Origin: Eublepharis macularius
Taxonomy: Eukaryota > Chordata > Lepidosauria > Squamata > Eublepharidae
Length of the DNA stretch: 64,000 nt
Assembly: GCF_028583425.1 (NCBI RefSeq)
Contig: NC_072805.1
Span: 20,160,001-20,224,000, forward strand
Direction of reading: 5' to 3'
Position numbers and translations under genes: made by a program. The notes below the pieces were generated by a model, which had not been told where the DNA came from, made no database searches, and worked only from the letters and a program-made list of their open reading frames with translations. This document shows, in pieces, positions 11,120 through 22,704 of the stretch (position 1 is the first letter of the stretch; each line of letters starts with the position of its first letter).

Positions 11120-11610
11120 GACCATCAGTATTTTCAGCTCTGCTCTTCAACCCACCCAAAACCAGCACAAATATACAGTATTATCATTGAAGCAGCATGC
11201 AGTAGGAAATGGGTGCTCCAGCATTCTACCTCTGGGATGTGCCACTCGTACCGTGCATAGCTATTTGGAGTGAAAAATTGTCTTGGGCACACTTGAAATC
11301 CATGGCTTTGTAGAACACTTGGGAATTTTCTACAAACACAGACATTTCAGAGTAGCTTTAGAAGTACCTCTAAAAGGCACAGTCCTGGATATACAATGGA
11401 AGTACATTATCACATTGCCCAGTCACCCATCATGCATGGTTTTCCTTACATGCACACCCAACCTGCCAAAACCCATGGGGATGTTGTAAGCTATGTTCAA
11501 AACTTCTCTTGGTTTTGGGGCTGAACTCTCCTAACATTTTTTTCCAGTTCACCTACCGGGTGTTGTCAGTAATTAACATAAGGTGCGTCTGCCACAAGTC
11601 TCAAGTATTT

Positions 11611-11762
11611 CCTGGCCGTTTCCCTACTACTCACTTGCATGCAGAATGCCGCGGAACGTCACACAAAAAACGCAGAAGATAAAAAAACGCAAAACTCGCA
11701 CAAGAAGACGCTATCTTCTGCAATGTTCCGCATAAAGGTGAGTAGTGTGGAAACGGCCCCTA
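11611..11762. mobile_element. Foldback MITE with GGCCGTTTCC ends
   Basis: The ends GGCCGTTTCCCTACTACTCA and TGAGTAGTGTGGAAACGGCC are inverted copies. The interior has CGCAGAAGATAAAAAAACGC-type words paired with AAGACGCTATCTTCTGC. Confidence 0.7.
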
Positions 11763-11984
11763 TGTAATTATCTGATAGCATAGTTTTAATGGCTTAACTT
11801 CGTGCAGCTGTTAAGCAAGATCTGAATACCTTGCCAAAGAATTCTCTCTCTGATGAGGGGGTGGGCTTTTTCCAAGCCCCCCCCCCCACCACCAATATTT
11901 GGATGGAAAGAATGTGAAATTGTGGGAAGCACTGAAAAGAACTCCAATGAAATAGGTTTTTTTTAACTGAGCTAAGTGTTTTAA

Positions 11985-12170
11985 CTCAAAGCGTCTAGGA
12001 GTTTTCTTTTCCTGGGTTGGGAATTTCCAGGAGATTTGGGGGCCTGGGGGGAAGAGACCTGAGCAAGGTATAACGCCCTTCAAAATAGCCATTTTCAACA
12101 GGGAAAGTGATTTCTGTTGTCTGAAGGTCATTGTAATTCTTGGAGACCTCCAGGCCACCTAGAAAAAGCT
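11985..12170 (-). mobile_element. Family C MITE, degenerate
   Basis: Words GGGAATTTCCAGGAGATTTG and GCCATTTTCAACAGGGAAA identify the family in reverse orientation. The ends are worn. Confidence 0.65.
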
Positions 12171-12223
12171 CACGGCCAAAGGGGGCAAATGAGAATAATA
12201 GAGGGCAACATTCACATCACAGG

Positions 12224-12350
12224 TTACAGATCCAGAGGAGTTAGCCATGTTAGTCTGTAATTGCAAAACCACAGCTGTTGTTCTCGAAAGCTTATGCTAC
12301 AAATAAGTTGGCTAGTCTTAAAGGTACTACTGGACTCTTTACTATATCAC
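12224..12350 (+). mobile_element. Penelope-like tail, family 1
   Basis: It contains AGGAGTTAGCCATGTTAGTC, TCTCGAAAGCTTATGCTACA and TAGTCTTAAAGGTACTACTG, the family 1 terminal words. Confidence 0.75.
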
Positions 12351-12436
12351 AGGTTATAGTTAGGACAGATGCAAGCCACTTTGCAGGCATCAGATACAGT
12401 ATCTTCTCTTTTTTGAAAATCTTTTTAAGCTTGGTC

Positions 12437-13442
12437 CAGGGGGGGGTTTCAGCCAGAACGCGGTGGAATGCAGTTCCAGCACCTCTCAAAAGTAATCATG
12501 TGTCTGGTAGCTCCACCCCCTGATCCCATTTCCTCCCCGCATGCAGCCCAAGGCGCCCAGCTCTTTCATGGCACACTGAGCCTCAGGTGCAGCAAAACAG
12601 GAGTAGGCCCCACGCCCCAGCTTGCCAGGGAGAGGCTGCCTCTACTGCTGCTTCCTTGAGCACTTTCCCCTGGCCAGAGGCAGAAGGGAGCCTCCCCACC
12701 CACAAGGGCATGCCGGGCGGTGAAGCAGCAGGCGTGGCCAGTTGGTGCAGATTTCCTGTCCTGGGCACAGAGACCAGGTACTGGCGCTTCCCCTTCCTTA
12801 CACTCCTCCACTCCCACCTGCACCTAGACAACCCAAGCTCATGGGCTTGCTCTGGCCACTGGCACAGCATTGGGGGGCCAGAGGGGCGGTCACCCTGGGC
12901 ACAAAATTTTTAGGTGGCACTGTGCTGAGGAGAGCCTGCGCTGCGGCCGCTGTGCATTTCCCCGCCGCTCCGAGCAACAGGAAAATGTCCATTTAAACAG
13001 CGGGTGGGGCTTGGCTGGCCTGTGGGAGCTCCTGGCTGGCCAGCCAAGCCCGGTCCCAGTTTAAATGGACATTTCCCCTTGCTTGGAGTGGCAGGGAAAT
13101 GTCCATTTAAACAGCAGGCGGGAACTCCTGGCCGAGCAGCCAAGCCCTGCTGTTTAAATGATCAGCTGCTTGTCGGGCATTTAAACCCCCACCGGTTTGA
13201 ATCAGCTGCTTCTTGGGGATCTCCCCGACAAGCAGCTGATCCTCAGGTTTAAATTCCCCTTTTCCTGCCGCTTTGCAGCAGCAGGGAAAGGGACATCGGG
13301 GTTTAACCCGAACTGGGAGACCAGTTCGTGGAAGTTCAGAAGTTCGTGGAAAAGAGCTTCCACGAACCAGTGGTTCGTGAAGCACGAACCGGCCTGGTTC
13401 CTGACGAATTTTGAGTTGTATTACGATTCGTGCCCACCTGTA
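12437..13442. mobile_element. Composite of family A and family B MITE sequence
   Basis: The left end carries family A words (GTTTCAGCCAGAACGCGGTG, CACCTCTCAAAAGTAATCAT). From about 12,960 to 13,442 the sequence is family B, ending ACGATTCGTGCCCACCTGTA. The junction between the two is not resolved. The GC-rich interior gives many overlapping false frames. Confidence 0.55.
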
Positions 13443-13509
13443 GTCAGATCCAGAGTTGCCAGCTCTGCATAGGAAGATACCTAGAGATTTGGGGGGGGGG
13501 GCGGTTGAG

Positions 13510-15055
13510 TTGCCCTGGATTTTGCATTGGCCTCAGAGGAGTGTGTGCGTGCCTTAGTTGGTTCACATACCTAACTCCAATCAGGTTGTAGCAAACCCGA
13601 CTGGGTTAAAAGCTTCACCAGCTAAAAGCAAACACAAATTCCTGCCAGCTTCTATAGACAGTTAGGAAATTCCCGATAGTATCTTTCCTTTCAACAAAAG
13701 TCATCTCAACCTCCCAAAGCAGATACAACTTTTTGCTTCCTTTCTGCCCAATTTTACATCTTGTTGTTCTAATCATTCAACAGAACATAGTTAAAAGGGA
13801 AACCAATCAACTCCGCGTGATTTCATGGATTCGCCCGGTCCGAACCATTTTGACCCAGAAACATATGCCCAGCATTGCAGCAAAAACAATCTTGCAAATA
13901 TCAAGGCAAAATGGAAGTTTTCCCATCACAGTATTGATAATGCTCAGGAAGGGAAATGATCAAAAGTCCTCTGCAAAAATCTAGCCAGTGTTGTTTCACT
14001 CTCATTTCCATGTTGAAGGTTTTTTTTAAACTTACCAACCACAGATTGGTAGACATTAAAGAAAATACTATAAAAAGATTGAGTTAAATAAGAACAGTTG
14101 TTTTCTGGTTCACACTGAAGGCGCTTTGATCTCTGTGTATGATGGTGACTTCTAACATGCTACTCTGGTACAATCTTCTTTGTTCTCTAGCAATGGGTTT
14201 GAGTGCAAAAGCACTTAAAATGAAAGTAAAAATGCCTAGAATCCCCCAACCACAAGGGCAAAAGCTATCAATCATACTAATCAGACTCCAAATAAAAATT
14301 TGTTCTGTGGAAATTAGCCATTGCATTACAAGATCAGAATCTAACCATTTTAAATAAATTCCAGTTGGAAAAATGCATCATCTAGCTTGAAAGCATGGCT
14401 GGGCATAACCCAGTGGTTCTGCATTCACTACAGGAAGTTATTCTTATATGCGATTATATGCACTGCTGATTGCAGTGGCTAAAACGTTTGCTACAAGTAT
14501 AACAAATAGCTCCAATAGCAGACAAAAATGAGTTTACATTATGCTCCGGGCAGAAGAATATAATTCAGGCACTCAGATCCCTAAAGATACAGTCTTATCC
14601 CAGTGACATCTTTCCTCTTAAAACCTTCCAGCAGACATACGGGCTATTTCTGCCAAAAGATACCAGTCTTTTAAGAGATTGATTTGAATAACGTCTCTGT
14701 TTTTTGTGGTTAGTAGGAGGCGTAGTTCAATATATTGTATGCTACTTGCTATATAAAGTTCCTCCAGAAAAGTTCTTATCTGATCTGCTTAGTAGCAACA
14801 TACGGCTTGTGGATTTATACTTTGTTTGCCAATTGTTTCAGTCAAATGTGCGACTGTAATTAGTTGTTGTTGAAAACATGTGTCAGTTATTTATCTTAAA
14901 TATTCCTATTCCTCTACCCCAAAATTCTGGTTGGGGTGGTTCCAAGAAGACATTTTCTTAAAATTACAAAAGTCATCACAAAAGTCACACATTTTAAACC
15001 AAAAGATATAAAAATATCGGACAATAAAACCACCTCATCAAGTAAGAGAAGACAT
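13510..15055. other. NLRC5 intron 1, no recognised content
   Basis: About 1.5 kb of AT-rich sequence without a repeat or exon I can name. Some moderate frames exist but lack any family resemblance. Confidence 0.5.
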
Positions 15056-15058
15056 TTA

Positions 15059-15312
15059 AACCAGTTTGGTGTAGTGGTTAAGAGCGCAGGACTCTAATCT
15101 GGAGAGCTGGGTTTGATCCCCCACTCCTCCACTTGAAGGGTGACCTTGGGCTAGTCACAGTTCTCTGGGGCTCTCACAGCCCCACCCACCTCACAGGGTG
15201 TTTTGTTGTGGGGATAATAATGGCATACTTTGTAAACTGCTCTGAGTAGGCATTAAGTTGTCCTGAAGGGCGGTATATAAATCAAATGTTGTTGTTGTTG
15301 TTGTTGTTGTGC
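15059..15312 (+). mobile_element. tRNA-derived SINE (subfamily 1) with GTT tail
   Basis: The head TGTAGTGGTTAAGAGC resembles a tRNA A box and GGTTTGATCCC a B box. A body with CAGCCCCACCCACCTCACAG and the tail GGCGGTATATAAATCAAATG end in a (GTT)n run. Confidence 0.85.
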
Positions 15313-15504
15313 TCTTTCAGAGCCCAGATCGCAGAAATAAACCCTCTAATCTAGAAAAACCCACAACACTGCTTCTTTTTCAGTAAAAAAAATAAAAATC
15401 AAACCCAGCAACAGAAGCTACAGGTCTAAAAAAATCCAGGTGCCTAGAGGGCCATATCCCTAAACTGCAGAATTAACTTCAAAGCTTGAGTTAACTAAAA
15501 AGTT

Positions 15505-15690
15505 TTAGGTTGGTAGCCGTGTTGGTCTGCAGTAGAAGAGGAAGTCCGAGTCCAGTAGGTACACTAGCCCCTTAAGGACCAAGAGTTTTCAGGATATAAG
15601 CTTTCGAGACAAAAGAGAGCTTGACTCTCAAAAGCTTATACCCCGGAAACTCTGTTAAGTGTTTAAGGTGCTACTGGACTCAAACCTTGC
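15505..15690. mobile_element. Penelope-like tails, divergent
   Basis: Words TAGCCGTGTTGGTCTGCAGT, ATAAGCTTTCGAGAC and CAAAAGCTTATACC flank a short inverted repeat (AGAGAGCTTGACTCT). Confidence 0.65.
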
Positions 15691-15965
15691 TTGAAAAGTT
15701 TCGGCACTGATGGAAGATTAGAAAATTAGGTGCCAGGTGAAGTGCTGGGGGGGGGGGGCGGAATTGCATAAGCCAGGAAAGACCTTTCCTTCATGGCCAC
15801 CTGCCTCTTGTCTAGAAAGCAGGGAGGTGTGGAGAAGTGAAACGGGGGCCTCTCACAATGATCTCTGTACTCAAGCAACCTTACACAGAAGCCAACAATC
15901 TTTCAAATACCCTGATTCCAGTCCACATAGAGCTTTATGTAAGAATTATGTTCAGTCTACTGCTG

Positions 15966-16160
15966 CTAGAATTGCCAACTTCCAAGTGGGGGTCTGGAGT
16001 TCTTCCAGATTAAGAACTCATCCCCAGACAACAAAGATCAGTTCCCCTGGGGAAAACGGCAGACTTTGTGGTAAACCATAGCGTCTAAGGGAAACAGAAC
16101 TCCTTCCCCAGGTATTGTCCAAAATCTCCAGGAATTCCCAAGCCAGAGTTGGCAACCCTA
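15966..16160 (+). mobile_element. Family C MITE
   Basis: It runs from AGAATTGCCAACTTCCAAGT to AGAGTTGGCAACCCTAA with family C interior words. Confidence 0.7.
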
Positions 16161-17330
16161 ACTGCTGCCTTTGTTGGGACAAACATTTTCTACACAAAGT
16201 ATGCTATTTTGGCTGATTTGGTAACCATCTTATTGCCAGTAAATTGGACCTTTTCTTTTATAAATTGCTTTCTCAAAACCAGATGAAAGTTGGTTGGGGA
16301 AAATAAGGAGAAATTACGAGGAAACTATGCAAAGACAATGGGTTGGAGCCAACCAGTTTTCTGACTGGTGAAAAAGGAAAGAGAGATCTTCTTTGACCAC
16401 CTCAAAAGGGTACACTGGGGATCATGTGAAATTCATGGGCAAAAGACATGTGAGAGAGGCTGTAATAAGGAAGGGAACTAAATGAAAGTGATCTGGCTGG
16501 ATCCAAAGGGAAACTGACAATGAATAATAACAGATTGATAGCATATCTCTGGTAAATCAGCATAACAAGCAGAATTCCCCCAAAAATACAATATGAAGAC
16601 TGGCCTCTCGTAGAAGCATCTAACTTTGATTCATTATGAAAACAGTCACTTTCGCTTTAGTGCCCCCCCCCCCCAATATTTTCACGGAGATTTTGTCCAA
16701 GGTAAATTTGCTTCAGTTCTGACACTTAATCAACTGCTAGCAGAATGTATGCTGATTAAAACTCAACAAAAGCAGTCCCTTAAACAAAATATACTGAATT
16801 AAACAATGGGCCCTGCAGCCAAATATGGGAGGGTGGCACTTATTTCCATACAGAAGCTGTGATGGAAGATCTGGAGGGGTGGGGTGTTCAGAAAAATGCA
16901 ACTGAACGGCATATGCAAATGTCTGCACACTTTAGATTGTTTACATAATTTTTTTGCATAAAAAATGTACGCAAATGAAAGTTTCTCCATACAAAACAAA
17001 GATCCCTGCAGGCAGAACCATACATATCAAGAGAAGTTAGTTGTGCCAGATTACCTGTCCCTGACATTTAGAAATCTATGTGCCAGATTTCTTTCCCCAA
17101 TGGTGGAGCGTTCTATCATATGGGCATGCTAAATAGGAGCAGCCCAGACGCAAGAACGAGACTCATGATGAAAGGTACCATTTGAGGGGATACCAAATTA
17201 ATACACCCATTTCCAAGGCAGACAAGTCCATACTGAAGTTTGCTACAACTTAGCCCCCAAAATCTTATTTCAACCACCCTACACACCATGACCTATGAAA
17301 CAACAATAAAAGCCCATGCATTTGAGCAAA
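16161..17330. other. NLRC5 intron 1, no recognised content
   Basis: Mostly unique-looking sequence. No exon or repeat assigned. Confidence 0.45.
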
Positions 17331-17334
17331 GCCC

Positions 17335-17659
17335 AAGCATAAATAATATCCCATTATTTGAAATGGGGTGCTGGAAGAGAGTTTTGCAGATACCCTGGAC
17401 GGCCAAAAAGACAAATTAGAACATGACAAAATGGAGGCTGTCGTACTTTGATCACATGGTGAGAAGACAAGATTCTCTGGAAAAGTTAATAATGCTAGGA
17501 AAAGTGGAAGGCAGCAGGAAAAGAGGAAGACCTAAAATTAGAGGGCTTGTCTCAATAAAAGAAGCCACGTCCTGCAGTTTGCAGGATCTGAGCAAGTCTG
17601 TTAATGATAGGACATTCTATAGGTATTGCATTTGTAGGTCGGAGGCGACTTGACCACAC

Positions 17660-17708
<49 letters not shown>

Positions 17709-17710
17709 CC
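17335..17710 (+). mobile_element. RTE/BovB-like LINE 3' end with CA repeat
   Basis: Translation gives LSYFDHMVRRQDSLEKLIML, then GKVEGSRKRGRPKIRGL. This is the C-terminal block of RTE-type ORF2 (human readers will know it as RRGRPR). It ends in GGAGGCGACTTGACC and a (CA)n run at about 17,661-17,706. Confidence 0.85.
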
Positions 17711-17874
17711 TCTCTAGTAAAAGGATGGGTTGTTTGGCAGCCTTATTGGCCCAACCTTCTCCAAGTTGTTGGCAACCCCTCTGCCCAACACATAATAGGG
17801 GGCTTAGGATTTCAACCTCTCCTTTTACACATTAAACAAACTGAGGCAGCAGTAGAAAAGAGCAAGAGTCTTTT

Positions 17875-18135
17875 CACAGCTCACTTCATCAGAAATCTCT
17901 TTTCCTCTCTTCCCTCCCTCTCCCTTGTACTTAACTATAACCTGATGAAAAAGTTATATGGAACTTGAAAACTTGTGCTTAACATTTTTCGATATTTTTT
18001 TGGGGTGGCTCCTAATAAAGAAGTATTTGTATAACTGTTGGTTGTGAACTGCTAAGAATTCCCTGGATGTCAGCTAAAGAGAGGAAAGCTTACACCCGAC
18101 CTTACAGGTGCTACTGGACTCTTGCTCTTTTCTAC
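17875..18135. mobile_element. Penelope-like tail fragments
   Basis: CAGCTCACTTCATCAGAAAT and CAGGTGCTACTGGACTCTTG are Penelope terminal words. They abut the NLRC5 CpG-rich block. Confidence 0.55.
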
Positions 18136-18290
18136 TACAACACGTTAAAATGCTCCCTTCGCCCGGCACGTGTCTTTTCTTTACAACTGAAGGCAACGGA
18201 CAGCCCGGAGCGCTTCCAAGGGCGCAAACCGGGCAAGCCGGCCCTCTAGCGGCCAAGCGGCCAGCCGCGCTTCTTTCTCCCCGCACTTAC

Positions 18291-18440
18291 CTGCCTGCCG
18301 CGATGGAAGAGCCTCTCCAGGGCGGCCGGAGGCGACCTTCCCTGCCCACCCTTAGCCCATGGCTTGCAGGCGGCAGCCCCCCGGGGAGAGCCGGTCCGCA
18401 TCAGATAGCAGAGCCCACGTCTGCTGGGACCAGCCAGAAC
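18291..18440 (-). other. NLRC5: Probable NLRC5 first (untranslated) exon; 5' limit uncertain
   Basis: On the minus strand GGCAGGCAG|GTAAGTGCGG is a strong donor inside a CpG-rich block, 8.7 kb upstream of the coding exon 2 acceptor. No ATG leading into the NLRC5 frame is needed, since exon 2 carries its own start. The 5' boundary is placed just downstream of the ISRE by inference only. Confidence 0.6.
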
Positions 18441-18449
18441 AGCCCAAAT

Positions 18450-18463
18450 GCGAAAGTGAAACT
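18450..18463 (-). promoter_or_regulatory. Interferon-stimulated response element
   Basis: The minus strand reads AGTTTCACTTTCGC, a perfect match to AGTTTCNNTTTCNY bound by ISGF3 and IRF proteins. It lies about 160 bp upstream of the exon 1 donor in the direction of NLRC5 transcription. NLRC5 is interferon-inducible in mammals, so the site fits its known regulation. Confidence 0.8.
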
Positions 18464-18704
18464 TAACCCTCTTGCCTTGAAAAGAATTCGCCCGGCTGGC
18501 GCTTATAGGAAATCATGTGTTTTCGAACTCCTGCGGAGGCTGCCGCCTATCTCAGCTAGGAAGAGCGGGGTAATAGTCAGTTGCCCGCCTGCAGCCCCGG
18601 AAGCAGCGCCCTCGGGTTGCCCCCTTCCGCTTCCATTTCTGCAGCTTTTGGAATTGCAATCGCACAATTGATTTATTTCACACACACCCTCCTGGTTTTA
18701 TAAA

Positions 18705-18953
18705 ACAATAATAATAACATTCGATTTATATACCACCCTTCAGGACAACTTAATGCCCAATCAGAGCGGTTTACAAAGTATGTTGTTGTTATCCCCACAA
18801 CAATCACCCTGAGAGGTGGGTGGGGCTGAGAGAGCTCCGAGAAGCTGTGATTGTCCAAAGCTCACCCAGCTGGCTTCAAGTGGAGGGGGCGGGAATCAAA
18901 CCCAATTCTCCAGATTAGAGTCCCCTGCTCTTAACCACTACACCAAACTGTAA
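18705..18953 (-). mobile_element. tRNA-derived SINE, subfamily 1
   Basis: Reverse orientation: tail TATACCACCCTTCAGGACAA on the left and tRNA-like head with CTCTTAACCACTACACCAAA on the right. Confidence 0.85.
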
Positions 18954-19079
18954 AAGGATACATTTGCACACGGGTGCAATTCAGGTACATTTATTAATGT
19001 CATATAGAAAGAAATGAAAGCAGATGTCTTTAAGATTATAGAAGAATGGTAAGTTTAGCCAAAACTAATTAACATCAAA

Positions 19080-19265
19080 GTTTCTGGTAGGGTATGTAAG
19101 CTTTCATGAATCACAGCTCACTTCTTCCTATCAGATCAGTATCTGAAGAAGTGAGCTGTGACTTATGAAATCTCATACCCTACCACAAATGTTGTTAGTC
19201 TTATAGGTGCTTCTAGACTCTTGCTCTTTTCTGCTGCTACAAACAGACTAACCACGGCTACCCAT
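19080..19265. mobile_element. Penelope-like inverted tails
   Basis: GGTAGGGTATGTAAGCTTTC and its partner CATACCCTACC form an inverted repeat with AAGAAGTGAGCTGTGA near the centre. Confidence 0.65.
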
Positions 19266-19629
19266 CTTGTTCTAATTAACATCAAGAGCTTTTTTTTAAA
19301 TCACCAAGATTCAGAGTTGCCAAACTCCAGGTGGAGCCTGGAGACCTCCCAGGATTTCAACTGATCAGGCTACAGAGATGAGTTCTCCTGCAGAATTTAT
19401 TTTATTTTGATGGTTGTTGTGGATTTTCCGGGCTGTATTTTATTTATTTTATTTTCTTCAATTTATAGTCCGCCCTCCCCACACAAGTGTGCTCAGGGTG
19501 GATCACAACAGGCTTAAAGTACACCACACAGCTAATCACATCACCATTAAAAGCATAAATAATACAGGCAATTCAATTAAAAAATATACAATTACTATAT
19601 AAATACAAATATGGCTACTTTAGAGGATG

Positions 19630-20060
19630 CACTCTGCAGCAGGAATCCCCAAACTTTTTGAGCCTACAACCACCTTTGGAATTCTGACACTGTGGTGGGA
19701 TCAATCCAAAAATGGCTGCTACAGGAGCCAACCACAAAATATCAAGCGGGAGGGGGTAATTCCAATAATAATTCTTCCACATTTCAGGCAAAAGCTGTTT
19801 AACTGGATGCCTTTTAAATGAACATATTGCTTTAAAATATTTTCTCGCATACCCACAGCTTATATTCCGCAAGGAACCTTGTGCCATGGCGGCAGCTACA
19901 ACATTTTTTAAGATCTGCACAGCCAGTCAGATGTCCAGTGGTCAGTCAGAAGCCCTGCTGGACAAATACTCCATCTAGCCCTGCTCCCTTTCTAAAAAAA
20001 CTTTGGGGCACCAGGAAAGGTGCTGGCAAGCACTGTGGCACCCATGGGCACTACATTAAG
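19630..20060. repeat. Dispersed repeat also present at 37,050-37,395
   Basis: It shares with the other copy the words AAAATGGCTGCTACAG, GATCTGCACAGCCAGTCAGA, GGGGCACCAGGAAAGGTGC and GGGCACTACATTAAGGA. It is probably a non-autonomous element of unknown family. Confidence 0.55.
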
Positions 20061-20062
20061 GA

Positions 20063-20276
20063 CTAAGGTTGCCAGCCTCCAGGAGATCTCCCATAATTAC
20101 AACTGCTCTCCAGACAACAGGGACCAGTTCCCTTGGAGAAAATGGCTGCTCTGAAGCGTGATCTCTATGGCATTATACCTCGCTGAGGCCCCTCCCCTCC
20201 CCAAACTCCACCCTCTCCAGGCTCCACCCCCCCCCAAATCTCCAGGAATTTCCCAGTCTAGACCTGACAATCCTAT
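20063..20276 (+). mobile_element. Family C MITE with 8-bp duplication
   Basis: It starts AAGGTTGCCAGCCTCCAGGA and ends GACAATCCTA, with TAAGGACT on both sides. The interior carries GGAGAAAATGGCTGC. Confidence 0.8.
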
Positions 20277-20610
20277 AAGGACTCCTGCTGTATGGCATTA
20301 TATTTCTCTGAAATCCCTCCCTCAAACCACACCCTCCCACGGCTCCAGTCCCAGGAATTTTCCAACTCTGAGCATTAACTCTGCACCCAGAGTCTGCAGC
20401 CTCCAGGCAAACAGGGCTCAGTAGGGAACCAAATATGGCTCTTCAAAAACGAAAATGAATTCTAAGTTAAAGTATATTGGAGGGAGCAGATGAGAGACTG
20501 GAATAACCAGTCTGTGAAGGGAATGACAGCTAAAGATTTTTATGGGTCTCAAAGGCTTCTTAGCATCTGAAAGACCCAGGTTCAAATCCCCACTCTGCCA
20601 TAGAAGCGTA

Positions 20611-20876
20611 ATAATAACAATAATAATGACAACAATAACAACATTTGATTTATATACCACCCTTCAGGACAACTTAAAGTCCACTCAGCAATTTACAAAG
20701 TGTGTTATTATTATCCTCACAACAAACACCCTGTGAGGTGGGTGGGGCTGAGAGAGCTCCAGAGAGCTGTGACTCGCCCAAGGTCACCCAGCTGGCTTCA
20801 AGTGGAGGAGTGGGGAATCAAACCCGGCTCTCCAGATTAGAGTCCCGATGTTCTTAATCACTACATCAAACTGGCT
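20611..20876 (-). mobile_element. tRNA-derived SINE, subfamily 1
   Basis: Reverse copy with an (AAT)/(AAC) tail on the left and the tRNA-like head near 20,840-20,875. Confidence 0.83.
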
Positions 20877-20877
20877 G

Positions 20878-21044
20878 TCTTACTGGGTGACTTCAGGGCA
20901 GCCCGTCATACACTCTCAGCCTAACCTACCTCACAGGGCCCATATGAGGATAAAAATGAAGGAGAGGAAAATGATGTAAGTCAGTTTGGGTCCCCATTGG
21001 GGAGCAGGGCAGGGTATAAATAAAGTAAATAAATAAATAAATAC
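20878..21044 (+). mobile_element. tRNA-derived SINE, subfamily 2, 5'-truncated
   Basis: It contains CTCAGCCTAACCTACCTCAC and GGGGAGCAGGGCAGGGTATA, then an (AAAT)n tail. Confidence 0.75.
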
Positions 21045-21435
21045 CTTCTTACAGATGCTTCCCAGAAAGAGAAATGATGGGGGTGAACCGTTGCCAAGAG
21101 TCCCAGTGCAACTGCAGGACAATTAAAGTGCACCGTGCAATAGTTGCTTATGGCTGATCTCCCCCGCAGAAGGTCTTTGATCTTCTTCTGGTTTGTGAGT
21201 TCCGCGGTGCCCTTCTTTGTGTCCCAAGAGTCCCGGTGCAGCAAACCAGAGTTGGCAACACTAATAGAGAGTTGGGGATCTACCCACCCCTTCTGCAGAG
21301 AAACATTCTTGCTATTTTTGGTAACAATTCCTTCTAAATACTCTCATTAATGTATGTTTTATTTTGCTGGTCAATGATCACAATAAACTTATTATTATCC
21401 CCTTCTTTCTGGCTCCCTTAGGGGTATATCATGTA

Positions 21436-21437
21436 AC

Positions 21438-21484
<47 letters not shown>

Positions 21485-21719
21485 TTTGATTTATATACCG
21501 CCCTTCAGGACAACTTAATGCCCAATCAGAGCAGTTTACAAAGTATGTCATTATTATCCTCACAACAAACACCCTGTGAGGTGGGTGGGGCTGAGAGAGC
21601 TCTGAGAGAGCTGTGTCTGACCAAAAGTCACCTAGCTGGCTTCAAGCACAGGAGTGTGGAATGAAACCTGGTTCTCCAGATTAGAGTCCCGTGCTCTTAA
21701 CCACTATTCCAAACTGGCT
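21436..21719 (-). mobile_element. tRNA-derived SINE, subfamily 1, with (GAT)n tail
   Basis: A GAT trinucleotide run (about 21,437-21,480) forms the tail on the left and is followed by the reverse SINE body. A MITE is inserted at its head (next entry). Confidence 0.83.
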
Positions 21720-22318
21720 CTCACACAGCGGCGTAGCGGTGGCTGGCAGCACCCGGGGCAACTCCCGGCAGGTGGCGCCCCTGTTACTACATGCATGCGC
21801 TCCTGGGACCATGTGATGATGTCACTTCCGGGAGCCCACACTCCTCAGCCAGCAGCCGCTGCAGGAGAGCCAATAATCAAGCAACGGGATTATTCGGGGA
21901 GGCTTGTCTGGTATAGCTGCAGGAGGGCCAGTTCAGCGCCCAGCAAGCCAGTCCCCTCATTGAGGCAGTGCGGGCGGCCTCCCTTGGATGCAGCACAGGT
22001 TCTCCTCAGTGCAGCGCCCCATCCCCTAACCATTATGCCCCCCCCGAACTCTCGCCTCCCCGTCCCTTACCTGGCAGCCCTTCAGTGCAGCCACCCATGC
22101 TGCCACTGCCAGCTCAGCGCGCTCGTTGGCCAGCAGCCACTGCAGAAGGGCCAGCTCAGTGCCCAACGAGCCAGCCGTCCCATCAGCACAGCAGGCAGCC
22201 AGGGAGTGCAGGCAGCCTCCTGTGGACACAGTGCAGGCTCTCTTCGGTGCAGCGCCCCCTAAAAATTATACGCCTGAGGCAACTGCCCTTCTGGCCCCCC
22301 TCAGTGCTAGGCCAGTGC
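21720..22318. mobile_element. GC-rich hAT-type MITE inserted at a SINE head
   Basis: A perfect 8-bp duplication CTCTCACA flanks it (21,719-21,726 and 22,318-22,325, give or take a base). The left end reads CAGCGGCGTAGCGG and the right end GCTAGGCCAGTG. Its GC-rich interior (CAGCAGCCACTGCAG words repeated) creates open frames of 155 and 202 codons that are not genes. Confidence 0.65.
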
Positions 22319-22704
22319 TCTCACACCAAACTGGTGTTGCCTTCCCTGACTCTAGGTTTGATCACATCAATGGAACTATGGTGCATGCCTATGGTGTGGG
22401 GAGTCCAAGCCTTCATCTGTTTTTCTTCTAAATGAATAAAGGTGCAGTGGGTTCCTCAGTTATCATTTGAAGAACCTAGTATCCATCCTTTGAAGAAACT
22501 TTAAAACATTAATATCCTGCATTCTATAAAGAAAGCCATCAAGGCAACTTGCAAAGCACAAAAAGAAACACAGAACACGAGCTAATATGCATATATAAAT
22601 CCCAGTAACACACCAGTAGCAATAAATAGCATAAAAATCAATTGTTCAAACGCACAAGAGAAGAAAACCCCTCTACACGTGGTACCTAATAGCAGTGCCC
22701 TGAA

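Larger units (their letters stand above)
18150..18620. promoter_or_regulatory. CpG-rich promoter block of NLRC5
   Basis: This stretch is clearly richer in G+C and CpG than everything around it, and it contains the exon 1 donor and an ISRE. A long plus-strand open frame across it is a by-product of base composition. A Penelope-like tail abuts its left side (to about 18,135) and a SINE follows on the right (from 18,706). Confidence 0.7.

Noticed and set aside
12566-13385. Many overlapping frames of 60-108 codons on both strands
   Set aside because: All fall in GC-rich MITE sequence, and none has a recognisable domain or consistent splice sites.
15061-15125. tRNA gene
   Set aside because: The A- and B-box-like words belong to the head of a SINE that recurs through the window with a conserved non-tRNA body; there is no acceptor-stem partner.
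18108-18671. 187-codon plus-strand frame over the CpG-rich block
   Set aside because: It is explained by GC-rich composition, lies antisense to the NLRC5 first exon, and resembles no known protein.
21654-22435. Plus-strand frames of 202, 155 and 101 codons
   Set aside because: They overlap one another in a GC-rich MITE with repeated CAGCAG words and are flanked by an 8-bp duplication.
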